From assembly GCA_965116865.1 (NCBI GenBank), contig OZ220727.1, positions 372,001 to 436,000 on the forward strand: a stretch of DNA of 64,000 bases, in the 5' to 3' direction. The position numbers and the translations under genes are program-made. This stretch comes from Aldehydirespirator sp965116865 (lineage in GTDB: Bacteria > Actinomycetota > Acidimicrobiia > Acidimicrobiales > Aldehydirespiratoraceae). The notes beneath the pieces were generated by a model. The model did not search any database. It saw only the letters and a program-made list of their open reading frames with translations, and was not told the DNA's origin. Shown one piece after another: positions 24,988 through 35,300 of the stretch (position 1 is the first letter of the stretch; each line of letters opens with the position of its first letter).

Positions 24988-27744
24988 GTGTCCGAGTACA
25001 GGCCGAAGTTGATTGAGGTGGCCTTGCCGTTGGCGGCGATCAACCGCGAGGCGGCGCGGGAGAAGTCGATTCGGCATGGGCATCCATCGACGCTGCATCT
25101 GTGGTGGGCTCGACGGCCGCTGGCTGCGGCTCGGGCAGTGATCTGGGCGTCGTTGGTGGATGATCCTTCCGGGGACTCGTCATTGACACCTGATGAGCAG
25201 GAGGTCGAGCGGCAGCGACTGTTCGGAATTCTGGAGCGGCTCGTCAAATGGGAGAACTCGAACAACCCGGATGTGCTGGCTGAGGCCAAGGCCGAGATCG
25301 ACCGGTGCTTCCTCGACGGGCCACCGTCGATCCTGGATCCCTTCGCCGGGGGAGGAGCTATACCGCTGGAGGCCCAGCGGCTCGGGCTCACCGCGCTCGC
25401 CGGGGACCTGAATCCTGTGGCGGTGCTCATCAACAAGGCGATGATCGAGATCCCACCCCGCTTCGCCGGGATGCCGCCGGTGCACCCAGGCATCGACAAG
25501 ACCCTTACCACCTGGGAACGGGCCCAAGGGCTGGCCGCCGACGTACAGGCCTACGGACGATGGATGCGTGATGAGGCCCGACGCCGTATCGGGCATCTCT
25601 ACCCCGACGCCACCGGACCAAACGGCGAGAAGCTCACACCCATCGCCTGGATCTGGGCCCGCACCGTCGAGTCGCCCGACCCAAGCTGGTCAGGGCATGT
25701 GCCACTGGTCGCCTCGTGGACGCTTTCAAAGAGACCCGGAAAGCCAAAGGTCTGGGTCGAACCAATCATTGAACGCGATAGCCAGTCGATCCAGTACGCG
25801 ATCCGCGTGGGTGGGGAAGCGCCGACGGGCGGAACGGTTGATCGCGGAGGTGGGCGCTGCATCGCGTCAGGCTCGGCTATCCCTTTCAGGTACATCAGGG
25901 CCGAGGGGCTCGCTCATCGCCATGCATTCGAGCTCCTGGCGGTCGTGGCAGAGGGTGATCGAGCCCGTGTCTATTTGCCTTCAACGCCAGAAGCAAGAGA
26001 GGCCGCGAAGCACCCATTCCCAAGCGTGTCACTCGGTGCCATACATGTGAACCCTCGGGACTTCAAGACACCCGGATATGGAATCACAGCATGGGAGGAG
26101 CTATTCGCGCCGAGACAGCTGACTGCGCTTACGACCTTCTCGGGCTTGCTCGGTGAGGTGGCCCAGCATGTGAGATCGGGGGCTGCAGCAGCGGGTCTGC
26201 CAGCTGACACGGTCAGGCTGAACGAGGGAGGTAGGGGTGCGGACGCGTACGCGGACGCCGTCGTCACCTATCTGGCGTTCGCCATTGACAAGTGCGCGGA
26301 TTACTGGTCAACGATCTGCACCTGGCACAACTCAAGAGAATTGATTCGCAACACTTTCGGACGTCAAGCGATTCCGATGACATGGGACTTCGCTGAGTGC
26401 AATCCGTTTTCCGGATCGACCGGTAACTGGATGGCGATGGTTGATTGGATTGCGAAGGCGGTCGAGCATGTTCCTGCTTCGGCTTCAGGCTGTGAGGCTC
26501 TTCAGCGGGATGCGCGAGCGCGCGTCTCGGAGTCGACACGGGCGTTGCTATCGACTGATCCCCCTTACTACGACAACATTTCCTATGCTGATCTGTCGGA
26601 CTTCTTCTACGTGTGGCTGCGACGGAATCTTCCGGACGTGTGGCCTGACGAATGCTCGACTCTGCTGACGCCAAAGGCTGAGGAGCTGATAGCGAATCAA
26701 TACCGGGCTGGCTCGAGGGCGCACGCAGAGGAGCACTTCGAGTCAGGTATGGCTGAGTTCATGGCCCATGTTGCTCAGAGCCAGCCAGTTGATGGGCCCG
26801 CCACGGTGTACTACGCGTACAAGGCGACGGAGACCAAGGACGGAGAGGTTCGAACGACCGGCTGGGACACGTTCCTGCAGGCCGTCCTCGATGCAGGTCT
26901 CCAAGTAAGTGCCACGTGGCCGATGCGGACCGAGTTGGGCAACCGACTGCTCGCTTCGAAGACCAACGCTCTGGCGTCTTCCGTGGTTCTCGCCTGTCGG
27001 CCGCGGCCTGCTTCTGCGGTGCTCGCTACCCGAGGTGAGTTCATCGCTGCACTGCGCCAAGAGTTGCCTGAGGCGGTTCGCGTGCTGCAGTCAGGAAATA
27101 TCGCTCCCGTGGACATGGCGCAATCCACAATTGGGCCAGGCATCAAGGTCTTCTCCCGGTATGCCCGTGTCGTCGAGGCTGACGGGTCGTCGATGCCGGT
27201 ATCGGTTGCGCTCTCCATCATCAACGATGTGCTTGGCGAGGTCCTCGACGGCGAGGAGGCCGAACTCGACGCCGACACCCGTTTCGCGCTCACCTGGTTC
27301 GCCGAGCACGGCTACAACCCCGGACCATCAGGCGACGCAGACAGCGTCGCCCGTGCCAAGAACACGTCGCTATCCGGCATTAAGGCCGCCGGTATCGGCG
27401 AGGCCCGCGCTGGCAAGTTCCGTCTCTACGAGCGCGGCGAGCTTGACCCAGGTTGGTCACCGGTGTATGACACCCGGTTCACGGTGTGGGAGGCCACGCA
27501 ACACCTAGTCGCCGCGCTGGAGCGCTCAGAGTCCGAGGCGGTCGAACTGCTGCATGTACTTGGCGGCAACGGCGACCGAGCCCGCCAGCTCGCCTACCTG
27601 CTGTACCAGAAGGCCAACGACCGCGGTTGGACTTCGGAAGCCGGCGCCTACAACGGTCTCATCACGGTCTGGTCCAACTTGCGCGCAGGCGTCGCCACCG
27701 TCGCCGCCGCAGCCGCTGGCCCTACTCAGCAGACCCTGCTGTAG
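24988..27744 (+). CDS. DUF1156 DNA methyltransferase (antiphage-type)
   Basis: 918 residues from GTG 24988, with a TACCGT -10-like box 8 nt upstream (leaderless). The N-terminus matches DUF1156: KLIEVALPLAAINREAAREKSIRHGHPSTLHLWWARRPLAAARA. The SAM-binding motif I ILDPFAGGGAIPLEAQRLG (about 115-133) and the catalytic DPPYYDNISYADLSDFFYVW (about 524-543, amino-methylase motif IV) are both present. In this family the motifs are far apart because of a large insertion, presumably target recognition. The C-terminal 200 residues are helical and end in TQQTLL. It should methylate adenine or cytosine in host DNA as the self-marking arm of a system with the SNF2-DUF3883 helicase and DUF499 ATPase. A decayed copy of the 3' end of a homologous gene is present at 42733-42873. 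Confidence 0.9.
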   Translation: MSEYRPKLIEVALPLAAINREAAREKSIRHGHPSTLHLWWARRPLAAARAVIWASLVDDPSGDSSLTPDEQEVERQRLFGILERLVKWENSNNPDVLAEAKAEIDRCFLDGPPSILDPFAGGGAIPLEAQRLGLTALAGDLNPVAVLINKAMIEIPPRFAGMPPVHPGIDKTLTTWERAQGLAADVQAYGRWMRDEARRRIGHLYPDATGPNGEKLTPIAWIWARTVESPDPSWSGHVPLVASWTLSKRPGKPKVWVEPIIERDSQSIQYAIRVGGEAPTGGTVDRGGGRCIASGSAIPFRYIRAEGLAHRHAFELLAVVAEGDRARVYLPSTPEAREAAKHPFPSVSLGAIHVNPRDFKTPGYGITAWEELFAPRQLTALTTFSGLLGEVAQHVRSGAAAAGLPADTVRLNEGGRGADAYADAVVTYLAFAIDKCADYWSTICTWHNSRELIRNTFGRQAIPMTWDFAECNPFSGSTGNWMAMVDWIAKAVEHVPASASGCEALQRDARARVSESTRALLSTDPPYYDNISYADLSDFFYVWLRRNLPDVWPDECSTLLTPKAEELIANQYRAGSRAHAEEHFESGMAEFMAHVAQSQPVDGPATVYYAYKATETKDGEVRTTGWDTFLQAVLDAGLQVSATWPMRTELGNRLLASKTNALASSVVLACRPRPASAVLATRGEFIAALRQELPEAVRVLQSGNIAPVDMAQSTIGPGIKVFSRYARVVEADGSSMPVSVALSIINDVLGEVLDGEEAELDADTRFALTWFAEHGYNPGPSGDADSVARAKNTSLSGIKAAGIGEARAGKFRLYERGELDPGWSPVYDTRFTVWEATQHLVAALERSESEAVELLHVLGGNGDRARQLAYLLYQKANDRGWTSEAGAYNGLITVWSNLRAGVATVAAAAAGPTQQTLL

Positions 27745-27835
27745 CGCCGGGCGATCTCCCGGTTGCTCCTGCCGCGGCCAGCCGGGCGCACCGCGCCGGA
27801 GCTGGGGCGCCTGAGGATCGAAGCGAAGCGCCGGC

Positions 27836-28096
27836 CTATTCGAGCGGGGCGATCTTGTCGGGGCTTGTGCCGCGGCCGAGCGAGTCCCATGCGGCTTGCA
27901 GTTCTGGGCGGTGCAGGTCGCACCATTCCTCGACCATGGCTAGGGCGCGCCTTGGGAGTTGGCCTCGCAGCAACCGAGATGTCTCGATCTCGATCAGGGC
28001 CTCGTTCTCGCCGTAGCGGGCATGGAAGTGGGCAGGCGGGTGATCGCGGGCGTACATCGTGATCACAATGCCGAAGAAGCGGCTCAGTTCCGGCAC
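27836..28096 (-). CDS. DUF4160 small protein (probable TA partner)
   Basis: 86 residues. PELSRFFGIVITMYARDHPPAHFHARYGE is the DUF4160 signature (F-x-G-I-x-I-x-M-y-x-x-D-H-x-P-p-H-f-H). DUF4160 and DUF2442 genes are commonly adjacent and are usually listed as a putative type II toxin-antitoxin pair; experimental support is thin. The gene starts 10 nt after the stop of the DUF2442 gene on the same strand. The pair lies between the methylase and DUF499 genes in opposite orientation, convergent with the methylase, and so looks like an insertion into that operon or an addiction/regulatory module for it. Confidence 0.85.
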   Translation of the reverse strand: MPELSRFFGIVITMYARDHPPAHFHARYGENEALIEIETSRLLRGQLPRRALAMVEEWCDLHRPELQAAWDSLGRGTSPDKIAPLE

Positions 28097-28106
28097 TGGC
28101 TGCCGA

Positions 28107-28406
28107 TCAGGCGGCGCCTGTGGTGGCGGTCTCGGCTTGCAGGTCCTCGAAGGTCTGTCCGGTCACATCGAGGTAGAGGCTGAGCGGGCACACGTCGATC
28201 TCAGAGCCGTCTCCCCAGGCCACCGCGCCGGAGTCCGCGACGATGTGCGCTGAACGCCAGAAGTCTTCGTTGGACCACTGGGCGAAGATGCCACCCACGG
28301 CGGCGCTGTCGGACAAGTTGGCGATGCCCGCGACGCCGTCGTCGAACCTGACCCATATCTGGAAGGGCTCGCATACTCTTAGTTCGACCACCTGTGGAGT
28401 CACCAC
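28107..28406 (-). CDS. DUF2442 small protein (probable TA partner)
   Basis: 99 residues from GTG 28406. The frame is open up to 28637, but the DUF2442 domain begins at VVTPQVVELRVCEPFQIWVRFDDGV, and a minus-strand -10 TAGTAT (28419-28414) ends 7 nt before this GTG, supporting a leaderless start. The family block IANLSDSAAVGGIFAQWSNEDFWRSAHIV is clear, and GAVAWGDGSEIDVCPLSLYLDV is the usual C-terminal strand pair. DUF2442 proteins are small beta-rich proteins paired with DUF4160, probably as antitoxin or DNA-binding component. It is divergent from the DUF499 gene, its promoter about 190 bp from that gene's start, so it could also regulate it (inference). Confidence 0.85.
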   Translation of the reverse strand: MVTPQVVELRVCEPFQIWVRFDDGVAGIANLSDSAAVGGIFAQWSNEDFWRSAHIVADSGAVAWGDGSEIDVCPLSLYLDVTGQTFEDLQAETATTGAA

Positions 28407-28605
28407 GTCTCGGATACTACTGCGTCGCCCTGTGAAGTCGGGCCGGAGGTCAGCTCCATCACAGTCGAAGACTGTTGGTATGTAAGGCTTGAGAATTGGT
28501 AGCGCTGGCGCGCTGCGCATCGCATTTGTCACAGTGTCGTGGCATCGTTGAGGCCGTGCCTGAAGCCGTCCATGCTGCTTCCAACAGTCATGGGAGCCGA
28601 CTCCG

Positions 28606-31600
28606 ATGGTGATGGCCAACACCGAGCGGGTCGCCAAGGCACTGGACCTGTTGCGCGACGGGCTAGGCCCGGCGTGTGAGGCGACGTGGCGCGGGTTCTA
28701 TGGCGACGGCTGGCTGCAGCAGGTCAACTCGAAGCTGCATCATCCTGACCGTCAGCCTTCGGTCGGCGATTCCGCGTTCTTGTTCAAGGGCGTCAAGGCC
28801 ACTTGGAACGAGGTGTTCGGGCATGCGCTGGGCCCCTCGGTGCGGTCGCTGGTGTTCGAGGTGTCCGATGTGCGCAACCGGTGGGCCCACCAGCAGTCGT
28901 TGACCAGCGACGACACGGTGCGGGCTCTCGACTCGATGGAACGGGTTCTGGAGGCCTTCAGCAACAGCGATCAGCGTGACCAGATCCGGGGATTGCGCCG
29001 GGACTTGCTGCGCCAGATGTTCGACGAGGAGTCTCGCAGCGAACGCCGCCGCACCGCCGCGAAGCCGACCGAGGGCACTCCCCACGCGGGGTTGACGCCG
29101 TGGCGGGACATCGTCGCACCGCATGCCGATGTCGCCGCGGGGCGCTTCGAGCAAGCCGAGTACGCGGCTGACTTGGCGCTGGTGGCCGATGGGGGCGCGG
29201 AGCCCGAGTACCAGGATCCGCAGGCGTTCTTTGCCCGCACCTACATCACCCAGGGCTTGCACGATCTGTTGGCTGGTGCGGCTCGGCGTCTTTCGGGTGC
29301 GGGCGGCGATCCGGTGATCGAGTTGCAGACCAACTTCGGTGGGGGCAAGACGCACTCGCTGATAGCGCTCTATCACCTCGCCTCGGGTGGGGATGCGGCC
29401 AAGCTCCCGGGCTTGTCGGAGGTCCTGGCCGAGGAGGACCTGGCGTTGCCGGCCAGAGTGAATCGGGCTGTGCTAGTAGGCCAGATGATCTCGCCGTCAG
29501 CGCCGCAATCCGTCGGTGGCGGAATCCGGTTGCACACCTTGTGGGGCCGGCTCGCCTACCAGCTCGGCGGCAAGGACGGCTACGACATCGTTCGGGCCGA
29601 CGACCTGGCCGGCACCAGCCCCGGCGCCGCGCTCACCACGCTGTTCGAGCGGTTCGGCCCCGCGGTTGTGCTCATCGACGAGTGGGTGGCCTACGCCCGC
29701 CAACTGCGCGATGGCAGCGACGATGACGGACCGGGGGGTGAACGCCTCGCCGGGGGAGACTTCGACACCCAGTTCACCTTCGCCCAGGCTCTCACCGAGG
29801 CGGCTGCTGCGGTGCCGAATGTGGTGGTGTTGATCTCTATCCCGGCTTCGGATGTGGAGGTGGGCGGACCTAAGGGCCGCACCGCGCTGGAGAAGCTCAA
29901 GAACGTGGTGGCCCGCAAGGCTGCCCAGTGGCAGCCAGCGTCACCCGACGAGTCCTTTGAGATCGTGCGTCGGCGGCTGTTCGATCCGATTCCCGCAGAG
30001 AAGGCCAGGGTGCGCGACGGGGTAATCCGGGCGTTCTGCGACATGTACCGCTACCAGGGCGACAGATTCCCGGCCGGGGTGGGGGAGGGCGAGTACCGCC
30101 GCCGCATGGAGCTGTGCTATCCGATCCACCCCGAGCTGTTCGACCGGCTCTTCGACGACTGGTCCGCGCTCGACAAGTTCCAGCGCACGCGAGGCGTGCT
30201 GCGGCTCATGGCGCTGGCCATCTCCCAGCTGTGGCAGCGCGACGACCGGTCTCTGCTGATCATGCCCGGCAACCTGCCCATGGACTATGGGCTTCTGGTC
30301 AGCGAGATGAAGAAGTACCTGGAGGACGGCTGGGACCCCGTCATCAAAGCCGATGTGGACGGAGCGAACTCGCTGCCGTTGCGCATCGACCAGAACAACA
30401 GCCACTTCGGGCGGCTGTCGGCCACCCGCCGGGCGGCGAGGGCGGTGTACATGGGCTCGGCGCCGCGACCCGACGGCAGAAGGGGAGTTGACCTCAAGTC
30501 GGTGGTGCTGGGCTGCGCGCAGCCCGGCGAGTCCCCCGGCCAGTTCGCCGACGCGCTGAGACGCCTGTCCGGTGAGGCCACGCACCTCTATGTCGACGGC
30601 GCCCAGTACTGGTACTCGCTGATCCCCAACGTCACCCGCATCGCCGCGGACCGCGCCGGATCCAACTACGACGACCGCGACGCCGACGACGAGGTGCGCC
30701 GCCGCATCAGCAACCAGCGCAACAGGGGAGCCTTCGCCGCGGTGCAAGTCTTCGCGGAAAGCCCAGGCGACGTCCCCGACAACGACGACGGTGTGCGGCT
30801 GGTGATCCTTGAGCCCGGCGCCACCCACTCGCCCAACGACGAGAATTCCCCGGCGGTGGAGCTGGCGGCGCGGATCCTGGCCCAGCGCGATGCCGGCCCG
30901 CGTGTCAACCCCAACCTGGTGGCGTTTCTGGCCGCGGCCGCCAATCGTCTAGCCGAGCTGCGAGCCGCGGCCCGCATGTACCTGGCTTGGAAGTCCATCG
31001 TGGGCGATCAGTCCATGAACCTCACCGCCCACCAGCAGCGCCAAGCGGACAGCAAGCTGGCCGAGACCTCCAAACAGGTAGACAGCCTCATTGCGGAGAC
31101 CTTCACCCTGGCGATCACCCCCACCAAACAACCCGGCCAGCGCGACGTCGAATGGCAGACCACCAGAGTCACCGCGGTAGGCGAACTCGCCAAGCGCACC
31201 AGCGACAAGCTCAGCAGCGAAGAGAAGCTCATCGGCACCTACAGCGGGGTACGCATCCGCATGGACCTCGACCGCCGCGAACTCTGGTCCGAACGCGGCG
31301 ACATCGCCGTACACAAGCTGTGGGAGACCTACGCCCGGTTCCCCTACATGCCCCGCCTTGCCAGCCGCGACGTCCTGTACAGCGCCATCGCGAACCGGGC
31401 CTCAACCATCACCTGGCAACAGGACACCTTCGCCTACGCCGAAGCCCACGACGACGAGCGATGGGTCGGACTGCACACCGACGACGCCATCCCGCCTGCA
31501 CCCAGCGGCCTGCTAATCCACCCCGACCGGGTGCCAGCACGTGAGGAGCAGCCGGAGACCGCTCCGGGGGAGCCTCGCGGCAAGGCCGACGGTCCGGAGG

Positions 31601-31863
31601 ACCCAGACGCCGCGCCAGTCGAGCCACCCGAGCCGGAGTCGGGTAATCCCACTCAGTTCTACGCCCAGTTCAACCTTGATCCGGTGCGCTGCATCAAGCA
31701 ACTTGGCGAGATAGCCGACCACGTCAGCAGCAAGCTCGGAGACAACGTAGAACTGGTCCTAGAAGTACGCGCCACGAGCGACGATGGCTTCGACGACTCC
31801 ACCCGCCGCACCGTCTCAGAAAACGCCCGCAGCCTCGGCGCTGAGTCCTCCGAGTTCGAGTAA
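28606..31863 (+). CDS. DUF499 ATPase with N-terminal Swt1-like HEPN domain
   Basis: 1085 residues from ATG 28606 (GGGAG ribosome binding site, 9 nt). Residues about 5-115 form a Swt1-like HEPN domain: RVAKALDLLRDGLGPACEATW, then SLVFEVSDVRNRWAHQQSLTSDDTVRALDSMERVL, in which RNRWAH matches the R-x(4-6)-H ribonuclease signature. The DUF499 ATPase core starts near 200 (AEPEYQDPQAFFARTYITQGL), with Walker A FGGGKTHSLIALYH (about 244-257) and Walker B VVLIDEWVAYARQL (about 353-366). A proline/acid-rich linker (about 980-1025) precedes a small C-terminal domain. DUF499 with DUF1156 is a recurrent antiphage-associated pair. The HEPN fusion suggests an RNA-cleaving or dimerising effector arm. It probably works with the helicase and methylase annotated upstream. 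Confidence 0.88.
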   Translation: MVMANTERVAKALDLLRDGLGPACEATWRGFYGDGWLQQVNSKLHHPDRQPSVGDSAFLFKGVKATWNEVFGHALGPSVRSLVFEVSDVRNRWAHQQSLTSDDTVRALDSMERVLEAFSNSDQRDQIRGLRRDLLRQMFDEESRSERRRTAAKPTEGTPHAGLTPWRDIVAPHADVAAGRFEQAEYAADLALVADGGAEPEYQDPQAFFARTYITQGLHDLLAGAARRLSGAGGDPVIELQTNFGGGKTHSLIALYHLASGGDAAKLPGLSEVLAEEDLALPARVNRAVLVGQMISPSAPQSVGGGIRLHTLWGRLAYQLGGKDGYDIVRADDLAGTSPGAALTTLFERFGPAVVLIDEWVAYARQLRDGSDDDGPGGERLAGGDFDTQFTFAQALTEAAAAVPNVVVLISIPASDVEVGGPKGRTALEKLKNVVARKAAQWQPASPDESFEIVRRRLFDPIPAEKARVRDGVIRAFCDMYRYQGDRFPAGVGEGEYRRRMELCYPIHPELFDRLFDDWSALDKFQRTRGVLRLMALAISQLWQRDDRSLLIMPGNLPMDYGLLVSEMKKYLEDGWDPVIKADVDGANSLPLRIDQNNSHFGRLSATRRAARAVYMGSAPRPDGRRGVDLKSVVLGCAQPGESPGQFADALRRLSGEATHLYVDGAQYWYSLIPNVTRIAADRAGSNYDDRDADDEVRRRISNQRNRGAFAAVQVFAESPGDVPDNDDGVRLVILEPGATHSPNDENSPAVELAARILAQRDAGPRVNPNLVAFLAAAANRLAELRAAARMYLAWKSIVGDQSMNLTAHQQRQADSKLAETSKQVDSLIAETFTLAITPTKQPGQRDVEWQTTRVTAVGELAKRTSDKLSSEEKLIGTYSGVRIRMDLDRRELWSERGDIAVHKLWETYARFPYMPRLASRDVLYSAIANRASTITWQQDTFAYAEAHDDERWVGLHTDDAIPPAPSGLLIHPDRVPAREEQPETAPGEPRGKADGPEDPDAAPVEPPEPESGNPTQFYAQFNLDPVRCIKQLGEIADHVSSKLGDNVELVLEVRATSDDGFDDSTRRTVSENARSLGAESSEFE

Positions 31864-31944
31864 CGGTGCCAGGTCGCCGTCTCGTGGCTTACGACTCGCA
31901 TCACCTGCGTTCGTGTTGATACGAGCTACCGGCAGGCACGCCTG

Positions 31945-32220
31945 ATGGATGCCACCCTGCCCTCACCGTTGGTGCTTGTCGTCGCACCGCTACTCGTGAT
32001 GTTCATCGGATGGGCCGCCAAGACGACCTGGCCTCATCTCAAGCGAGCATTCCTGAAGCGGCGCCATCAGCGGAGATGTGCCCGTGGTCAGCACTCGATG
32101 CGGGAGATCGATCGACGAATTGTCCACGGGGGACCCGACGGTCCCGAAGAAGAACTGCTGATCGCGTGCGACTGGTGCAGCCGCAAAGACATGCTGGATG
32201 CCCACGACCTGTGGGGATGA
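31945..32220 (+). CDS. Small single-helix membrane protein with Cys pairs
   Basis: 91 residues from ATG 31945, 81 nt after the DUF499 gene on the same strand; no good ribosome binding site. Residues about 7-25 (SPLVLVVAPLLVMFIGWAA) form one transmembrane helix. A basic stretch follows (LKRAFLKRRHQRR), then a short cytoplasmic domain with C-x-x-C-like spacing (CARGQH ... ACDWCSRKD), suggestive of a zinc-ribbon-like fold. Small membrane-anchored proteins are common as effectors in defence islands, and the tail of the DUF499 operon is a plausible place for one. Function unknown; it might also be a chance frame, although the hydrophobic/basic/Cys organisation argues against that. Confidence 0.45.
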   Translation: MDATLPSPLVLVVAPLLVMFIGWAAKTTWPHLKRAFLKRRHQRRCARGQHSMREIDRRIVHGGPDGPEEELLIACDWCSRKDMLDAHDLWG

Positions 32221-32356
32221 CCGCACTCCCGCGACATCACACGCTCGCGAGCAGTGTCCACCGGGAGATCTTCTAACGGAACACTGCAAGCGGCTCTGGA
32301 TGTCGGAAGTGTCAACACATTGTCGATACATGGGGCGGGTCAATCCATAAGGCAGA

Positions 32357-35300
32357 ATGGGTGGCACTGTTAGGGAGCGCTGCGATGATGCCGGGGTGGC
32401 TGGTCGGCGCAAGAGACGGCAACAGAGCCGAGGTGCTCGCCAACGCGCCGCTCCCGTTGACGTTGGGCAGCCGGCTGCTGGCTCTCCGCCGGGTGGGGCG
32501 GATGCAGCAAGCGGGGACGGCAATGGTGAACACAGCGAGGCTCTGTGGGGCGAGAGCAGGTCGGGTGCGTGGGCTGGGCGAGGGTTCCACTTCCAGCACG
32601 CGGTAGGAGCTTGGCTCGCCGCCAAAGTCGGAGCGGGCCTGATCGAGGCGGTTGTGGTGCCCGAGGGCTTCGAGGATGTCTCGCTTGAAGGCATCGGCGG
32701 TGAGGCATCTCGGCATGTCCAAGCCAAGTCTCGCGGGGAGGATCTGGGGCTGTTCCCCGTGCACGAAGCGGTCGATCACATCTTGCACGCATGGGACAGG
32801 CACCTCGCCCGCGACGAGGCGGACTCTCAGCTCGTTGTGGTGTTTGAGCGGGGCGTGAAAGGGGAGGTTCTCCCAACGGGCCTGGATGCCTCGGTGCCAA
32901 CTCTGGCCGAGTCTTCTCCGGACGGCTCGAAGCTCTTGAGCAGTCTGAAGGACAAGTGCAGAGACAGCGGGATTTCAGAAGCGGACACCGACTTGCTGTT
33001 GTCGTCTGTCGTCGCCATCGGTGCCGGGTGGGATCAGGTGACCGACGAGACAGTCGCATCCATAGGCGAAGTTGTGGAACTGCCTGCGTTGTCGCTCAGC
33101 ATTGGGGCTGATCTGCTTGTTGGGGTTGTTGCTCGCGCATCTGCTGAGAACGCTTCACGACGGCATGCTGACCGTCGACGGCTCGACAAGACGGAGATTG
33201 TTGGGCAAATTCAGCGCTTCGCGGAGCAGATCGACGTCGAGACGCTCCAGGCCGCCATCCGAGACGGTCTGTGCGAGCTGTTCACATACGGCGTCGAGGA
33301 ACTGGACGAAGGCGGCCGGTTCTACGAAGGTGAGGCGACACAACCCTTCCATGTGGCGTCAGGCCTGGTCATGCGGCGCCCTGATGTCCTAGAGAAGATC
33401 CTGTCCGGGTTGCACGATCGGTTCGCGGTTGTGATCACCGGCCCGTCGGGCGTGGGCAAGAGCGCCGTGTTGTGGACCGTCCCGCGCGAACTGCCGGGGG
33501 TCGTCTGGTTCCGCGTGAAACGACTCGCCGTCGAAGACGTACCGGTGATCTTGCGACTCGCACGAGCAAGTGCCGTATCGACGAGAACCCCGGTGGGATT
33601 CTTGGTGGACTCCGCTGGCACAGGCCAGTTCAGAGGCTGGGAGCGCCTCCGAGCTGAAGCGGCAGCCGTGCCGGGCATGCTGCTGGTAGCCACTGCGCGC
33701 ACCGAGGACCTCACGGTGCTCGGCAGCCTGACCGAATGCGCCACCATCGCGGTGCAACTCGATCAGCACTCCGCTGAGACGATCTACAGAGGACTGGTTC
33801 GTCGCGGCGCGACTAGCGAGGCCCACTGGCAGGAAGCCTTCGAACGCTCAGACGGTCTCACGCTTGAGTTCACTCACCTCCTCACACGCGGACAGCGCCT
33901 GCGCGACGTAATCGAGGACCAAGTCCGCCGACGCGTCATTGAGGAGCGCCACCGCGAACTAAGGGTCCTAGCACTCGCTTCGACCGCTGACCGCTGGTCC
34001 GCTGCCATCGCTACCACCGACATCGTTCGCGTGTGCGAGTTGTCCGAAGAGGAGCTTCAAGGGGCGCTGTACCGTCTCCGCGCCGAGCACCTTGTCGAGG
34101 AGACAGACGGCTGGATAGGCGGGCTGCATCAACTGCGGTCCACAGCGATTTGTGAAGCCGTCCATGGCGTGCCGCCGCCGACGTTGGGCCAGACCATCAA
34201 GAGGCTGATCTCTGTGGTGCCTGCGACTCAGCTCCACCGCTTCATCGCGGCCATGCTCATCGACAACCCCGAAGCCCGCAGCATCATCAGAGACATTGCC
34301 CGCGAGCTCGCTCCTGACCTTGAACGCCTAGCTGCGTGCATCCAGGGGCTACGACTCGCGGACTTCCGCGAACTGGCGAAGATCTGGGACGAGATCGCCG
34401 AGGAACATGACGTGCCGGCGGCAGCCAGGCTCGCGTTCTTCGCCTTCGCGATTGGCGGAACCCGACCCCCCGACATCTTCGACAGCAAGTTCCTTGAAGC
34501 GTGGGAAGCCATCGGCGCGGTTCCCGAGCAAGACTCCCGCAACGACTTGGTCGCAGCAGTGGGATCACACACCATCGGCCAACTCGTCGCGTCGGAAACC
34601 GATCCACACAAGGCGACGCATCTACTGGCCGTGCTCGCCGGCTGCGAGCCGGAGTCGGCCGTGGTCATCGCTGCCGCTGTCAATGCCGAGTCCCAGCTCG
34701 CGGCGGCACTACGAGAAGCACCAGTCGATGTGCTCGCGGACTGCGTAGCCGCTGCTCGAGGCGTCGATCCCGCCGTGGCGCACGCACTCACAGAGAGCAT
34801 GGGCGGCGAACAGACGATCATCGCGCGGATACGGGCCGACAACCCGTGGATAATCGTGTTGGAGATCCGCACGGGGGGCAGCTCACCTATCGGGTACGCC
34901 CGGTTCCTTCATGTCTCAGACACTCTGCAGGGCAGCCCTGACGAGCAGGCACTCGGCCTGGCGCGAACCCTGCTGCGGTGCCTGCCTCGGATCGAATCCG
35001 TCGATGTCCAAGCCGTGCTCCCGGGAGGTCGCGAAATCGCGATGGGGGGATACACCGGCGGCAGCAGCCAGTTAAAGAGAGAGTTCGACCGGACAGACCC
35101 CGCGGTTGAATGGTCACGCGAACGCACACGCTCTGCCGCTGCACTGATAGGCACTACCGACACAGCGAGACTCTCACAGGCGCTTCCGCTGCTTGATGAG
35201 GCAGCCGATCTGGTCCGCGAATGGGGCACGGCGCTCGTGGTGACCGGAAGACCGCCCGGCGGTGACTTGCCTCAACGACTGGCAGCGCTCCACGAGAGCG

